The translations under genes were made by a program, and so were the position numbers. The notes under the pieces were generated by a model. It had not been told where the DNA came from. It was given only the letters and a program-made list of their open reading frames with translations, and did not search any database. This document shows positions 1 to 8,051 of a DNA stretch of 57,616 nt, in pieces; positions within the stretch are counted from its first letter, which is position 1; each line of letters opens with the position of its first letter. This DNA comes from Clostridia bacterium. Lineage in GTDB: Bacteria; Bacillota; Clostridia; Christensenellales; Aristaeellaceae. The stretch lies in contig JAFULL010000029.1 of the NCBI GenBank assembly GCA_017473345.1, positions 1 to 57,616 on the forward strand, in the 5' to 3' direction.

Positions 1-2
1 CC

Positions 3-278
3 TACAAGAAGGAAATGACCGAAGCCGGTAAGAAGTACTTCTCTGTTGCTTCCGGTGGCGGCACTGGCCGTACCCTGCATCCCGACAACATGGCTGCCGG
101 CCCCGCCTCCTACGGCATGACCGACACCCTGGGCCGTATGCACTCCGACGCTCAGTTCGCCGGTTCCTCCTCCGTGCCTGCTCACGTTGAGATGATGGGC
201 CTGATCGGCGCTGGCAACAACCCCATGGTCGGCATGACTGTCGCCGTGGCCGTTGCGATCGAGGAAGCTTCCAAGTAA
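3..278 (+). CDS. C-terminal fragment of an unrecognised protein
   Basis: The reading frame is already open at the left edge and ends at a TAA at 276-278, so only the last 92 residues are seen. They are glycine- and methionine-rich (GGGTGRTLHPDN, then HVEMMGLIGAGNNPMVGMTVAVAVAIEEA), with no membrane segment. The codon use is rich in C-ending codons, as in well expressed genes. A strong terminator follows 12 nt after the stop, so this is the last gene of its transcript. The tail loosely recalls the end of DUF3798-type proteins, but that is from memory and weak. I do not assign a function. Confidence 0.75.
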   Translation, partial: YKKEMTEAGKKYFSVASGGGTGRTLHPDNMAAGPASYGMTDTLGRMHSDAQFAGSSSVPAHVEMMGLIGAGNNPMVGMTVAVAVAIEEASK

Positions 279-290
279 GCCGAATCTTTC

Positions 291-323
291 AAGGAGCTTG
301 TCCTTACGGACAAGCTCCTTTTT
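291..323 (+). terminator. Intrinsic terminator of the left-edge gene
   Basis: A perfect 13-bp stem (arms 291-303 and 308-320) with a TTAC loop is followed by a T-run. It lies directly behind the stop at 278. Confidence 0.9.
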
Positions 324-329
324 GTATGC

Positions 330-371
330 AAAAACTGCATGTCAGACTTTTCGGTCAGACATGCAGTTTTT
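330..371 (-). terminator. Intrinsic terminator of the five-gene operon
   Basis: A 14-bp stem (330-343 with 358-371) lies just past the stop at 380. On the minus strand it ends in a run of T, so it closes the operon that starts at 6646. Its A/T-flanked arms could also act on the plus strand. Confidence 0.8.
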
Positions 372-379
372 AAAAGCTC

Positions 380-1210
380 TTATGCAAACAACTTTTCCGC
401 TGCTTTACGCATATAGGCAGATGCCGCCATATATGCCTCATGATCCGGCAGATGCTCCACAAAAACAGGCACATCCCCATCCAATTCACAAGCCAGCTTC
501 AGCACCAGCGGCAGATCAATGCTTCCCTGCCCGGGCGGCACTTCCTCCACGCAAAGAGGCAGGCGCAAATCATCAATCAGAACGTCTTTGGCATGAATGC
601 TGCGGATATGCGGCCCAAGCAGCTCAAAGCACTTGCGGATAAAGGCGGATGAATCCCTGTAACGATCAATGCCGTTGATCATATTGCAATAATCCAGATG
701 CACCTGAAATGCAGGTCTGTCAACATCTTTGATCATCTGCAGATACTCCTGGGGCGACTCGGGGCACATCCACGGCATGGGTTCAATGGAAAAGCAGGTT
801 TTTTGAGGCTTGACTGCATCGATAATTTGCTGTGTCGTCGTAATGGCTTCTTCGTAAAAAGCCTTTGAAGCATGTTCAGGATGATAGCCATCCCACAAAT
901 CCGCCCACGAACCAATAATATTCACGCAGCAGTTCGCACCCACTTCCTCCGCCAGTTCCAGCTGACGAATAGCCCATTCGATATTGGCCGCCTTTTCTGC
1001 CGGATCGCGCGACATGCAGTTGCGCCATACGCCAACCTCGCCGATCAGCAGATCGTTATCCTGCGCACAGCGAAGATAGTCCTGCCTCACGCTTTTTGGC
1101 GCGGTGCTGTCCACAGGAAAGATGACTGCTGTATATCCCAGTTCACGCACATGAGCAAGCCACTCCGCAGGCGAAGCATACGGTTTCATCACAGAACCGC
1201 CAAGTCTCAT
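380..1210 (-). CDS. Sugar phosphate isomerase/epimerase family TIM barrel
   Basis: A 276-aa protein of the AP-endonuclease-2-like TIM-barrel family (xylose isomerase-like). Metal-ligand candidates fall in the expected strands: Glu143 in SIEPMPW, His171/Asp173 in HLDYCNM, His206 in IHAKD and Glu252 in FVEHL. The family includes epimerases, inosose dehydratases and hydroxypyruvate isomerases, so the substrate cannot be read from sequence. I chose the ATG before RLGG because GGGGAG sits 6 nt upstream. A longer GTG/ATG start at 1228-1231 has no ribosome site and overlaps the preceding gene. It is the last gene of the minus-strand operon, 17 nt behind the FMN dehydrogenase. No signal peptide, so it is cytoplasmic. 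Confidence 0.85.
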   Translation of the reverse strand: MRLGGSVMKPYASPAEWLAHVRELGYTAVIFPVDSTAPKSVRQDYLRCAQDNDLLIGEVGVWRNCMSRDPAEKAANIEWAIRQLELAEEVGANCCVNIIGSWADLWDGYHPEHASKAFYEEAITTTQQIIDAVKPQKTCFSIEPMPWMCPESPQEYLQMIKDVDRPAFQVHLDYCNMINGIDRYRDSSAFIRKCFELLGPHIRSIHAKDVLIDDLRLPLCVEEVPPGQGSIDLPLVLKLACELDGDVPVFVEHLPDHEAYMAASAYMRKAAEKLFA

Positions 1211-1227
1211 GGTCTTCTCCCCTTTCA

Positions 1228-2124
1228 TCACCAGTTGAAAGCACCCATGCGAACCACGGAAGGATCAATGCTGTCAAGATCCTTCGAACATGTCATGGCC
1301 ATGGTATAAGCAAGCGAACGCGTGATATCCTCAACGGCTTTCTGTACACCAGCGGCGCCGTTTTCCCTCAGACTGTTCATCAGCGGACGGCCAATGGAAC
1401 AGGCCTTTGCACCCAAGGCCAAAGCCTTGAATACATCCAGACCAGTTTGCAGGCTGCAGTCCACAAACAGCGGAATCTTTCCTTCTGTTTCCTGCAGAAT
1501 TTCCGGCAGAATCATCAGCGGCGGCACAGCGCTGTCCAGTCGTCCATTGTGATGAGAAATCACCATACCCTGTACGCCTGCGTCTGCGCATTTGCGCGCA
1601 TCCTGTTTGCTCAATACCCCCTTGATAACAAACGGAAGTGAGGTACTTTTCACAACCTCTGCCACTTCTGCCTGTGTCATCGGAAACATGGGCATATCTT
1701 CGATCACATCATAGCCGTGGCGTACGTCAAAAGCATGATCGATGTCAATGCCTACTGCCAGCACACCGCATTCTTCCGCGTGACGAATCTTGTCACGAAT
1801 GCTGCTGCGGTCGGCATAGGGTTTGATGATCTTGATCACAGAAGCACCCGAAGCAACCATTGCCTCCAGTTCTTCTTTGGGACCCATGCCGCTCCATACC
1901 ACTGCGCCTGCCGCCGATGCACCGCACGCCATTTCAGCCATGCCGTTGGGGTATGTGTTGCCCAAATGAGACAATGCGCCGGTCATTACAGGAGTGGCGA
2001 ATGTTTTACCATAATGCGTCATCTGCGTGGATGGCATTACCGCATCCAGATGGCGCATTTCAACCAACAGGCTGTCCAGATAAGCCCGCGTGATCACATC
2101 AGACGAAACAGAACGCTTTTCCAT
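1228..2124 (-). CDS. FMN-dependent alpha-hydroxy acid dehydrogenase
   Basis: A 298-aa TIM-barrel flavoenzyme of the glycolate oxidase / lactate dehydrogenase (FMN) family, shorter than the usual 350-380 aa. The FMN-contacting lysine is Lys168 in FVIKGV. The catalytic His/Arg pair is His192 and Arg195 in SHHNGRLD, where classical members read SNHGARQLD. The phosphate-binding stretch near the C-terminus reads ALGAKACSIGRP. It should oxidise a small 2-hydroxy acid to a 2-oxo acid in the cytoplasm. The SD AAGGGGG overlaps the stop region of the GH9 gene upstream, so translation is probably coupled. In the operon it lies between GH9 and the TIM-barrel isomerase. The exact substrate is unknown. Confidence 0.85.
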   Translation of the reverse strand: MEKRSVSSDVITRAYLDSLLVEMRHLDAVMPSTQMTHYGKTFATPVMTGALSHLGNTYPNGMAEMACGASAAGAVVWSGMGPKEELEAMVASGASVIKIIKPYADRSSIRDKIRHAEECGVLAVGIDIDHAFDVRHGYDVIEDMPMFPMTQAEVAEVVKSTSLPFVIKGVLSKQDARKCADAGVQGMVISHHNGRLDSAVPPLMILPEILQETEGKIPLFVDCSLQTGLDVFKALALGAKACSIGRPLMNSLRENGAAGVQKAVEDITRSLAYTMAMTCSKDLDSIDPSVVRMGAFNW

Positions 2125-2136
2125 GCTGTATCCCCC

Positions 2137-4512
2137 TTATTTACCGTTGGCATAAACCTGCGACAGTGTCCACATCCACTTGTTGGCCGGACAGATCCAT
2201 ACTTCCTTGTAGGTTGCTGTGCAAACCTGCGGCCAGTACGGTGCGTCGGCGTCATCCAGCGTCTGAATGCCAACAGGCATCTGGCCGATGGTCTGGCCTG
2301 GCTGCACAGCGTATTCATCTGTCCATTCATAACCCTCGCCATAAATCAGAGACTGGGCAAACGGATTTTTGCCCACCGTCCACTCCAGCTGACGCTGTAC
2401 CAGCGAGGCAGCTTCCTTATCTCCGGTGATGCGCGCAGCTGCACCCAATGCCGTTGCCTGCGAAAGCAGCACGTTCAGATTGCCGCGGAAGGAGAACCAT
2501 ACCGGGAATTTGCGCAGATAGTATCCTTTGCCAAGTGCAATGCCCTGCTGCACCTGTTTTTTGAAATCACGCAGATTGTCCTCATCGCCGCAGATGATGG
2601 TCGGCAGCACCATCTCCGGATGATCGATGGCCTCATCCTCGTGGTACACGCCTTCAGGCAGCATGCCCCACGGATCGGTATAGGCTGCGCCTGTCTTGGC
2701 ATATTCGCAGTACAGACGCAGCGCATTCATCCAATGCGGATGATCCGGATGATCCGGGCACAGTTCACACAGTGTAGAAAGACCCATCGTGAGATACTGC
2801 TCAAACGAATGATGGGCGTGATGCCAGATCATGGTGTGCTTTGTATCCCACCAGAAGAAACCGCGAACGGGGCGATCCCAGTCAGGAAGTTCCGTCTGCT
2901 GGCACTGCATCAGCAAACGCGCATATCCAGCCGCCACTTCCAGATACTCCTGCATACCGGCACGGTACAGTTCAGCCGCAGCACTGACAGCAGCCGCATA
3001 CAGCTTGACGTCCTGTTCACCCGTGTCGTTGTTAAAGAAATCAACCGTCTGATCGCGCTGTGCCTTGACTGCGAACTGGAAATCCTCGTGGGCAATACGC
3101 AGGGCGTACCGTGACAGCACCGGATCAGACTCACGCAGAGCATAAGCGCCCAGCGCTTCTGCATAGGCGGATACAAAGTTGGTAAAGGGACTGGTGGTCG
3201 GAATGGAAATGACGTCATCTTCCGTTCCGATGATGCCGTCCGTCCAGATGGAAAGGGACGAGTAGGAAGAACGATAGCCGTCGCCAAAACGCACTTTCAG
3301 CACATAATCAAGACCCCAGCGAGCTTCCTTCAGCACACGCTCGTGCAGTCGCTCGCGCATACCGTCTTCCCCTTCCAGCGAGCGTGCCAGCAGGAACAGC
3401 GCCGCCGTACCGTCGGCGGTATTGTTCATACCCTGCGCCAGGTCCGCCGCATCATGCCAGCCGCCATTTGCCACGATGGCACGTCCATCCGGATGTTTGA
3501 GCAGCAGATCCGTATGGCAGGCGCGATGTTTTCCTTCCACTGCCACGCCGCAGCGCTGCGACAGGTAGAAATTGAGCACCTTCCAGATGGAGGCATCCCA
3601 CACCTGCTCATCAATATCAAATGCACGAGTGCTGATCTCCCCTGCCTTCAGCAAATAACGGCCCGGCTGGATGATCTCGCTGAAATCCATCACGCACAGT
3701 CCATCACGCTTTTCCACAGGCTTGGTGAGTACTACGCGCCCTGTGCCGGTTTCCACCACATGGAACTGTTTGGCATCAAGACTTTCCGCTGCAACTGCCT
3801 GCTTTTTCTCATGCGGATGATAACCGCTTCCGCTGAAGGCAATGACGCCCTCACCGGGGATCCAGCCTTCGCATACGTCAGCTTCCACCTTCTGCAGTTC
3901 CAGCCGGGCCAGATACCATGTGCAGGTATCCACCGTATCAAATTCATGCCCGCACATATCATATTCCAGCGCGACGCCCACCACATTGTCGCGATGAACA
4001 TGAGGGATCTCCACAGTGATGTGGTTCCACTGATCCGGCTTCAAGTTCACATTGTGAGCACCCTCGCGGAAATACTTATCCGGCACGGGATGCTCGCCTT
4101 CGTTATACAGCTGCACACGCACACACAGGGACTTCATGCCCGGCACATGCGGCCATACCCACAGAGACAGCCGGTTCCAGTCCTGCCAGTTTTCATGATC
4201 GATCACGCGCATGGCACCGGGCTCGGAATAAATACGGCCCCTGCCACGCCCAGGCAGCCAGTCCGGCAGATTCGATTTTGCCGTGAACTTCAGGCTTGTC
4301 CTTCCATCCAGCACATGTTCGTCTGACAGTTCGATCGCGGCGTAGGGCGTGAGTGTTTTCCACCCGTCCAGCGACTGCATATCATCCAGAAGTCTGGTTT
4401 CGATGACCGGCTTTGTGCGCAGACGAGCGTCGGTCGTTTCATTCTCATCGATTGGCATGATTTTGTGCGCATCTCTGGAAAGGTCTATCAGTCTCTGCAA
4501 GCGTTCTTTCAT
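2137..4512 (-). CDS. GH9-family glycoside hydrolase, cytoplasmic, with N-terminal beta domains
   Basis: A 791-aa protein with three parts: residues ~40-210 a jelly-roll-like beta domain, ~220-300 an Ig-like domain as in CelD-type GH9 enzymes, and ~305-791 an (alpha/alpha)6 catalytic barrel. The GH9 aspartate motif is present as GGWHDAAD (Asp354 and Asp357; the usual form is DAGD). A GKNPF...SLIYGEGY segment and a C-terminal Glu770 in YKEVW fit the late GH9 motifs. No signal peptide, dockerin or anchor is visible, unlike secreted cellulases, so imported oligosaccharides are the likely substrate. Cytoplasmic GH9 members include exo-beta-glucosaminidases, but specificity cannot be read here. It overlaps the serine hydrolase gene by ATGA and uses SD AGGAGG. 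Confidence 0.85.
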   Translation of the reverse strand: MKERLQRLIDLSRDAHKIMPIDENETTDARLRTKPVIETRLLDDMQSLDGWKTLTPYAAIELSDEHVLDGRTSLKFTAKSNLPDWLPGRGRGRIYSEPGAMRVIDHENWQDWNRLSLWVWPHVPGMKSLCVRVQLYNEGEHPVPDKYFREGAHNVNLKPDQWNHITVEIPHVHRDNVVGVALEYDMCGHEFDTVDTCTWYLARLELQKVEADVCEGWIPGEGVIAFSGSGYHPHEKKQAVAAESLDAKQFHVVETGTGRVVLTKPVEKRDGLCVMDFSEIIQPGRYLLKAGEISTRAFDIDEQVWDASIWKVLNFYLSQRCGVAVEGKHRACHTDLLLKHPDGRAIVANGGWHDAADLAQGMNNTADGTAALFLLARSLEGEDGMRERLHERVLKEARWGLDYVLKVRFGDGYRSSYSSLSIWTDGIIGTEDDVISIPTTSPFTNFVSAYAEALGAYALRESDPVLSRYALRIAHEDFQFAVKAQRDQTVDFFNNDTGEQDVKLYAAAVSAAAELYRAGMQEYLEVAAGYARLLMQCQQTELPDWDRPVRGFFWWDTKHTMIWHHAHHSFEQYLTMGLSTLCELCPDHPDHPHWMNALRLYCEYAKTGAAYTDPWGMLPEGVYHEDEAIDHPEMVLPTIICGDEDNLRDFKKQVQQGIALGKGYYLRKFPVWFSFRGNLNVLLSQATALGAAARITGDKEAASLVQRQLEWTVGKNPFAQSLIYGEGYEWTDEYAVQPGQTIGQMPVGIQTLDDADAPYWPQVCTATYKEVWICPANKWMWTLSQVYANGK

Positions 4513-5987
4513 TGTCCGTCCTCCTGTTTTGGGCTGTATGCAGTCATCCAGCCTTCGTATTCTGTAAGGAAGTCCTCCGCCTTTTTCACCATTCTCACGC
4601 CGACAGTATCTGTGTCAGCAAAGCCAAAGCTGATGACCAGCTGCCCGAAATAACGGTCGATGATCCATACATTCAGCCGCAGCGTCTGTGGCTCTGCCCA
4701 CGCGGCAGACGCTGCGCAGCAATAGCGGAAACCGGTGATTTCATGCACATTGCCGCGCCAGTCCGAATAACCCAGCTGAGGGAAGAAACCCATTTCGTTT
4801 TCTCCCATACCAAAGGGCAGCCGCTTTTCACCCTGTGGATTGATATAGGTAAACACGCCTTTTCCCATTCCGTCAAAATCCAGTCTGAAACGGCTGATCT
4901 GCATGGGATTGTCCATACATTCAAACCAACGCCCGTTGATTTCATCCGTAAAAGCAGACGATGTTTCGCCAAGTGCAACCGGCAGTCCTGTTTCCGACAG
5001 TTCGAATGGCCCTTCTTCCGGCAACGGCTCATCCGTCATGTGGTCGACAATGCATTCAAAAACAGAATCAAAAATCAGCGCGTTCATTTTTTCAGCAGCC
5101 AGCTGATTATCGCCTGTACAGACAAACACAAAATCCTTGTCCGGCACACAAATGGCGAACTGACTGCCCATTCCATTGAAGGAAAATCCTCCGCGATAGG
5201 TCATCCAGAACTGATAACCATAGCCGCAGCTGTTATAGTGCAGCTTGTTTTCCATATTGTTGTCCGTGCGTTTGGTGGTAGCCAGCGTCAGGTAGTCTGC
5301 ATCCAACAGCTGCTTCCCTTCCCACTGGCCTTTGTGCATAACCAGCCGGGCAAAGTTCATCAGCGCACGCGGCGTAGCGATCAGTGCCGAATCGCCCCAG
5401 GGCGTTCCATCCGGCGTTTCAAGCATCTGCGCATTTTCAAAGCCGCCAATCCGGTCCAGCGCGATTCTGCGCAGATAATCCATGAACGGCATGCCGCTGA
5501 CCCGTTCCACCAGCACGCTCAGGATATACGAACCGGTGCTGTCGTAGTGGAACAGCGTGCCGGAAGGCTTAACAGGCTTCTGTGCAAAGTAAAAGGCAGT
5601 GCGGTCTGTAACGCCCGGCTGAAACCAGTTGATGTCGGCAAAGCAGGTGCACATCATCAGCATATGGCGGATGGTCTGCTTTTGCAGTTCCGGCGGCACA
5701 ACCGCAGGCAGCTTGTCCGGGAAGTAACGGATGATCGGATCATCCAGTCCCAGCTTTCCCTCCGCCGCCAGCTGGCCAACGGCTACCGAAACAAAACTCT
5801 TGGTGACCGAATACATGCGGTGGGGCGTACGGGCAGTAAAGGGCTTCCAGTAATGTTCCAAAAACAGCCCGTCTCCCCTGGCCATCAGAACCGAATGCAG
5901 ATTGATACCATTTTTCTTAAAACGGTCAAACAACTGCTGCAGATGCCGTTTGTTGACGCCGGCTTGTGCAGGCGAGATCCTGCGCAT
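4509..5987 (-). CDS. Serine hydrolase, beta-lactamase / penicillin-binding-protein fold
   Basis: A 492-aa protein of the class C beta-lactamase-like (Beta-lactamase, PF00144) family. The nucleophile motif SxxK is Ser60-Val-Thr-Lys63 (MYSVTKSF), and the Tyr motif is YDS at residue 148. A further ~150 aa form a C-terminal beta domain. Relatives include esterases, D-aminopeptidases and DD-peptidases. No signal peptide is seen, so a cytoplasmic esterase or peptidase is more likely than a cell-wall enzyme. The start before RRIS is preferred because AAGGAGG lies 8 nt upstream. The ATG at 6005 overlaps the preceding stop and has no SD. It overlaps GH9 by 4 nt, which indicates tight coupling. Confidence 0.85.
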   Translation of the reverse strand: MRRISPAQAGVNKRHLQQLFDRFKKNGINLHSVLMARGDGLFLEHYWKPFTARTPHRMYSVTKSFVSVAVGQLAAEGKLGLDDPIIRYFPDKLPAVVPPELQKQTIRHMLMMCTCFADINWFQPGVTDRTAFYFAQKPVKPSGTLFHYDSTGSYILSVLVERVSGMPFMDYLRRIALDRIGGFENAQMLETPDGTPWGDSALIATPRALMNFARLVMHKGQWEGKQLLDADYLTLATTKRTDNNMENKLHYNSCGYGYQFWMTYRGGFSFNGMGSQFAICVPDKDFVFVCTGDNQLAAEKMNALIFDSVFECIVDHMTDEPLPEEGPFELSETGLPVALGETSSAFTDEINGRWFECMDNPMQISRFRLDFDGMGKGVFTYINPQGEKRLPFGMGENEMGFFPQLGYSDWRGNVHEITGFRYCCAASAAWAEPQTLRLNVWIIDRYFGQLVISFGFADTDTVGVRMVKKAEDFLTEYEGWMTAYSPKQEDGQ

Positions 5988-6001
5988 TCGTCCGTCCTCC
6001 T

Positions 6002-6646
6002 TCATTCGATGGGAAAATCAAAATAGGTATCAGGATAAGGATCCGGTGTGACCATGTAATGCCACCATTCTTCTTTCAGCAGGCGAAAACCATTGCTGCA
6101 CATCACGCTGCAAAGCAGTTCGCGGTTGGATTGCTGCTGTTGAGTCAAACCTTCCGCACCGTGATGGGAACGCTCGTCCATAAAATCAAATATGCTGCCC
6201 ATGTCCACTTCCTGCATGGTCTGCATGTCCACCAGTGTCAAATCGACAGCGCACCCTCTCGTATGCCCAGACTTTTTGGCAATATATCCCTTTTCAAACA
6301 TATCGGCCTTTGCAACGCGCGGATAATGGATGGGTTTGCGGCGATCATCATCCGCATCCGCACCCCAGCGCACAAAATCATCCACGGCACGCTGAGGACG
6401 ATAGGAATCAAAAAACTTGATCAGGTAACCCTTTTCACGGAAAATCGCAGCTGCTTTTACCAGCCGCTGCGCCGCTTCGCGGGTCACCACGACCAGCGGC
6501 GCGTTATAACCGTCCACTTTGCGGCCCAGAAAATTGTCGGTGCCTGCGTACTTGGCATCTATGATACAGTCCTCAATGACATCATCAATATACAAAAATC
6601 CATCCGGAAGCCCTTTTTTGCAAATACCCTTCGTACTTTGGTTCAT
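6002..6646 (-). CDS. VanX-like D-alanyl-D-alanine dipeptidase (M15D)
   Basis: A 214-aa zinc dipeptidase of the VanX/DdpX family (usual length ~200 aa). Zinc ligands are His128 and Asp135 in SGHTRGCAVD and His196 in EEWWHY, with catalytic Glu193. The spacing matches VanX, where the ligands are His116, Asp123 and His184 and the base is Glu181. The transition-state arginine is Arg83 in FDSYRPQ. No vanH/vanA/vanR partners are here, so this is probably D-Ala-D-Ala (or similar dipeptide) turnover rather than vancomycin resistance. The start before NQSTKG follows AGGGG by about 10 nt and is 46 nt downstream of a good promoter. It is the first gene of the five-gene operon. Confidence 0.85.
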   Translation of the reverse strand: MNQSTKGICKKGLPDGFLYIDDVIEDCIIDAKYAGTDNFLGRKVDGYNAPLVVVTREAAQRLVKAAAIFREKGYLIKFFDSYRPQRAVDDFVRWGADADDDRRKPIHYPRVAKADMFEKGYIAKKSGHTRGCAVDLTLVDMQTMQEVDMGSIFDFMDERSHHGAEGLTQQQQSNRELLCSVMCSNGFRLLKEEWWHYMVTPDPYPDTYFDFPIE

Positions 6647-6691
6647 TGCGGTCAGCCCCTTTTTCAATTGTACAAAATCTGCATTCATCAT

Positions 6692-6720
6692 ACCATATGC
6701 CCAAACGCCGCGCAAGTCAA
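6692..6720 (-). promoter_or_regulatory. Sigma-A promoter of the vanX-like/GH9 operon
   Basis: The minus strand shows TTGACT (6715-6720), a 17-nt spacer and TATGGT (6692-6697). The -35 box abuts the terminator of the upstream M20 gene, so the operon starts here. Confidence 0.7.
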
Positions 6721-6741
6721 AAACACCCGACAAGCGGGTGT
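6719..6741 (-). terminator. Intrinsic terminator of the M20 peptidase gene
   Basis: Minus-strand stem ACACCCG / CGGGTGT (6723-6729 with 6735-6741) is followed by TTTT, 10 nt after the stop at 6751. It touches the -35 box of the next operon. Confidence 0.75.
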
Positions 6742-6750
6742 ATCAAAAGG

Positions 6751-7878
6751 TTATTCAAAATGATGCATAATCATTTCAAACGCCAGACCCAGTCCGGGAA
6801 GCAGACTGTCTATTTCAACATATTCCTCGCGTGTATGCGCACCTGCACCCTTGTAGCAGCCCAGGCACACTGCCGGAATGCCCATAGAAAGCGGGATATT
6901 GCAGTCCGTCGATCCTGAACGGTACGCCAGTTCAACGCCATAGTGCTTGTGAACCGCCTGCATCGCACGATCCATCAGCTGTTTTTCAAGTGCAGAATCC
7001 ACCTCGCCCGAGCACGGGCGATCACCCACAAGCTCCACGTTGACTTCAATGCCCTTGGCTCGATAGAATGCCACAGCTGCATCCAGATGGGCCTGCATCA
7101 CTTCAAGCGATTCACGCTCATCTGAACGGAACTCATAGAGCATTTCCGCCTGCTGGGCAATGGTGTTGACGGATGTTCCACCGCTGATTGCCCCCACATT
7201 ATAGGTGGTTTTTCCCTTCGCAGGCACCTTCATGGCATACAGTGCATCAATCATGGAGGCCAGGCAGGCAATGGCATTGCGGTTGCCAAAATTGCTGTAA
7301 GAGTGGCCGCCCTCGGTTTTGATCTCAATGCGGTATCGTTTGGAACCGACCGCCTTATTGACGCAGGTGGAATACTGGCCATCCAGCGAAATCCATTCCG
7401 TTATGCGGTCACCATAATCCCGCATGATCCTGCGCGAACCTTTCAGGTTTCCAAGCCCCTCTTCGCAGGCATTGATCACCAGCAAAACGCCCGTACCAGT
7501 CGGCTGAATCTGTTTTTGGGCAATGTATTTGGCAACCGTCATCAGCGCAGCCACATTGGCGGTATCATCCCCTATGCCGGGGCAGTAGATCCGACCATTT
7601 TCAATCTGCAGCGGCAGCTTCTCCCTATCCGGAAATACGACGTCACTGTGCGCCATATAGACGACCAGCGGCCCTTCCATGCTGCCGAGAGGGTAAACAA
7701 TATTCAGTGCCTCATCGATATATACCCCTTGGGCGCCCTGCCTCTCAAGCCACTCTTTGCAATACTGTGCCCGGCGCTCCTCATGATGGGACGGCGCGGG
7801 AATCTGTGCCAGTTCCACCAGCAGATCAAAGGCTTCCTGCTGATGCGCCTGAATATACGCCATCATTTCCTGCTGCAT
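6751..7878 (-). CDS. M20-family metallopeptidase/deacylase
   Basis: A 375-aa zinc peptidase of the M20 (ArgE/DapE/CPG2/PepT-like) family. Metal ligands are visible in order: His77/Asp79 in MAHSDV, the bridging Asp in GIGDD (~104), the Glu-Glu pair 139-140 in NACEEGLGN, and a late His in GAGAHTREE. A dimerisation lid domain lies between ~180 and 290. These enzymes cleave terminal amino acids or acyl groups from small peptides in the cytoplasm. The start before QQEMM follows AAAGGGGG by 8 nt. A longer start lies across the promoter. It is transcribed alone, directly upstream of the VanX-like operon on the same strand. Confidence 0.85.
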   Translation of the reverse strand: MQQEMMAYIQAHQQEAFDLLVELAQIPAPSHHEERRAQYCKEWLERQGAQGVYIDEALNIVYPLGSMEGPLVVYMAHSDVVFPDREKLPLQIENGRIYCPGIGDDTANVAALMTVAKYIAQKQIQPTGTGVLLVINACEEGLGNLKGSRRIMRDYGDRITEWISLDGQYSTCVNKAVGSKRYRIEIKTEGGHSYSNFGNRNAIACLASMIDALYAMKVPAKGKTTYNVGAISGGTSVNTIAQQAEMLYEFRSDERESLEVMQAHLDAAVAFYRAKGIEVNVELVGDRPCSGEVDSALEKQLMDRAMQAVHKHYGVELAYRSGSTDCNIPLSMGIPAVCLGCYKGAGAHTREEYVEIDSLLPGLGLAFEMIMHHFE

Positions 7879-7907
7879 GATATTCCCCCTTTGTAAGGTA
7901 TATAAAC

Positions 7908-7916
7908 AGTATAGCA
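7908..7916 (-). promoter_or_regulatory. Extended -10 promoter of the M20 gene
   Basis: The minus strand reads TGCTATACT, a consensus -10 with the TGn extension. No good -35 is seen 17 nt upstream. Confidence 0.5.
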
Positions 7917-7965
7917 CAAAAATCATGACTCGCTTTGTTTTCTGCAGTTTTTATGTATTCGCCGA

Positions 7966-7994
7966 TTGAATATGCCTGCAGAATTGACTATAAT
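7966..7994 (+). promoter_or_regulatory. Sigma-A promoter of the GHL10-like gene
   Basis: TTGAAT (7966-7971), 17 nt, TATAAT (7989-7994). It is divergent from the M20 promoter about 50 nt away. Confidence 0.8.
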
Positions 7995-8051
7995 ATTGAA
8001 AAACCATACCTTTCGGCTGACAGCTATACCGAAAAAGAAGAAGGGAAAAAG

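Noticed and set aside
6002-6646. Vancomycin-resistance cluster
   Set aside because: Only the VanX-like gene is present. No ligase (VanA/VanB), VanH or VanRS two-component genes are nearby.
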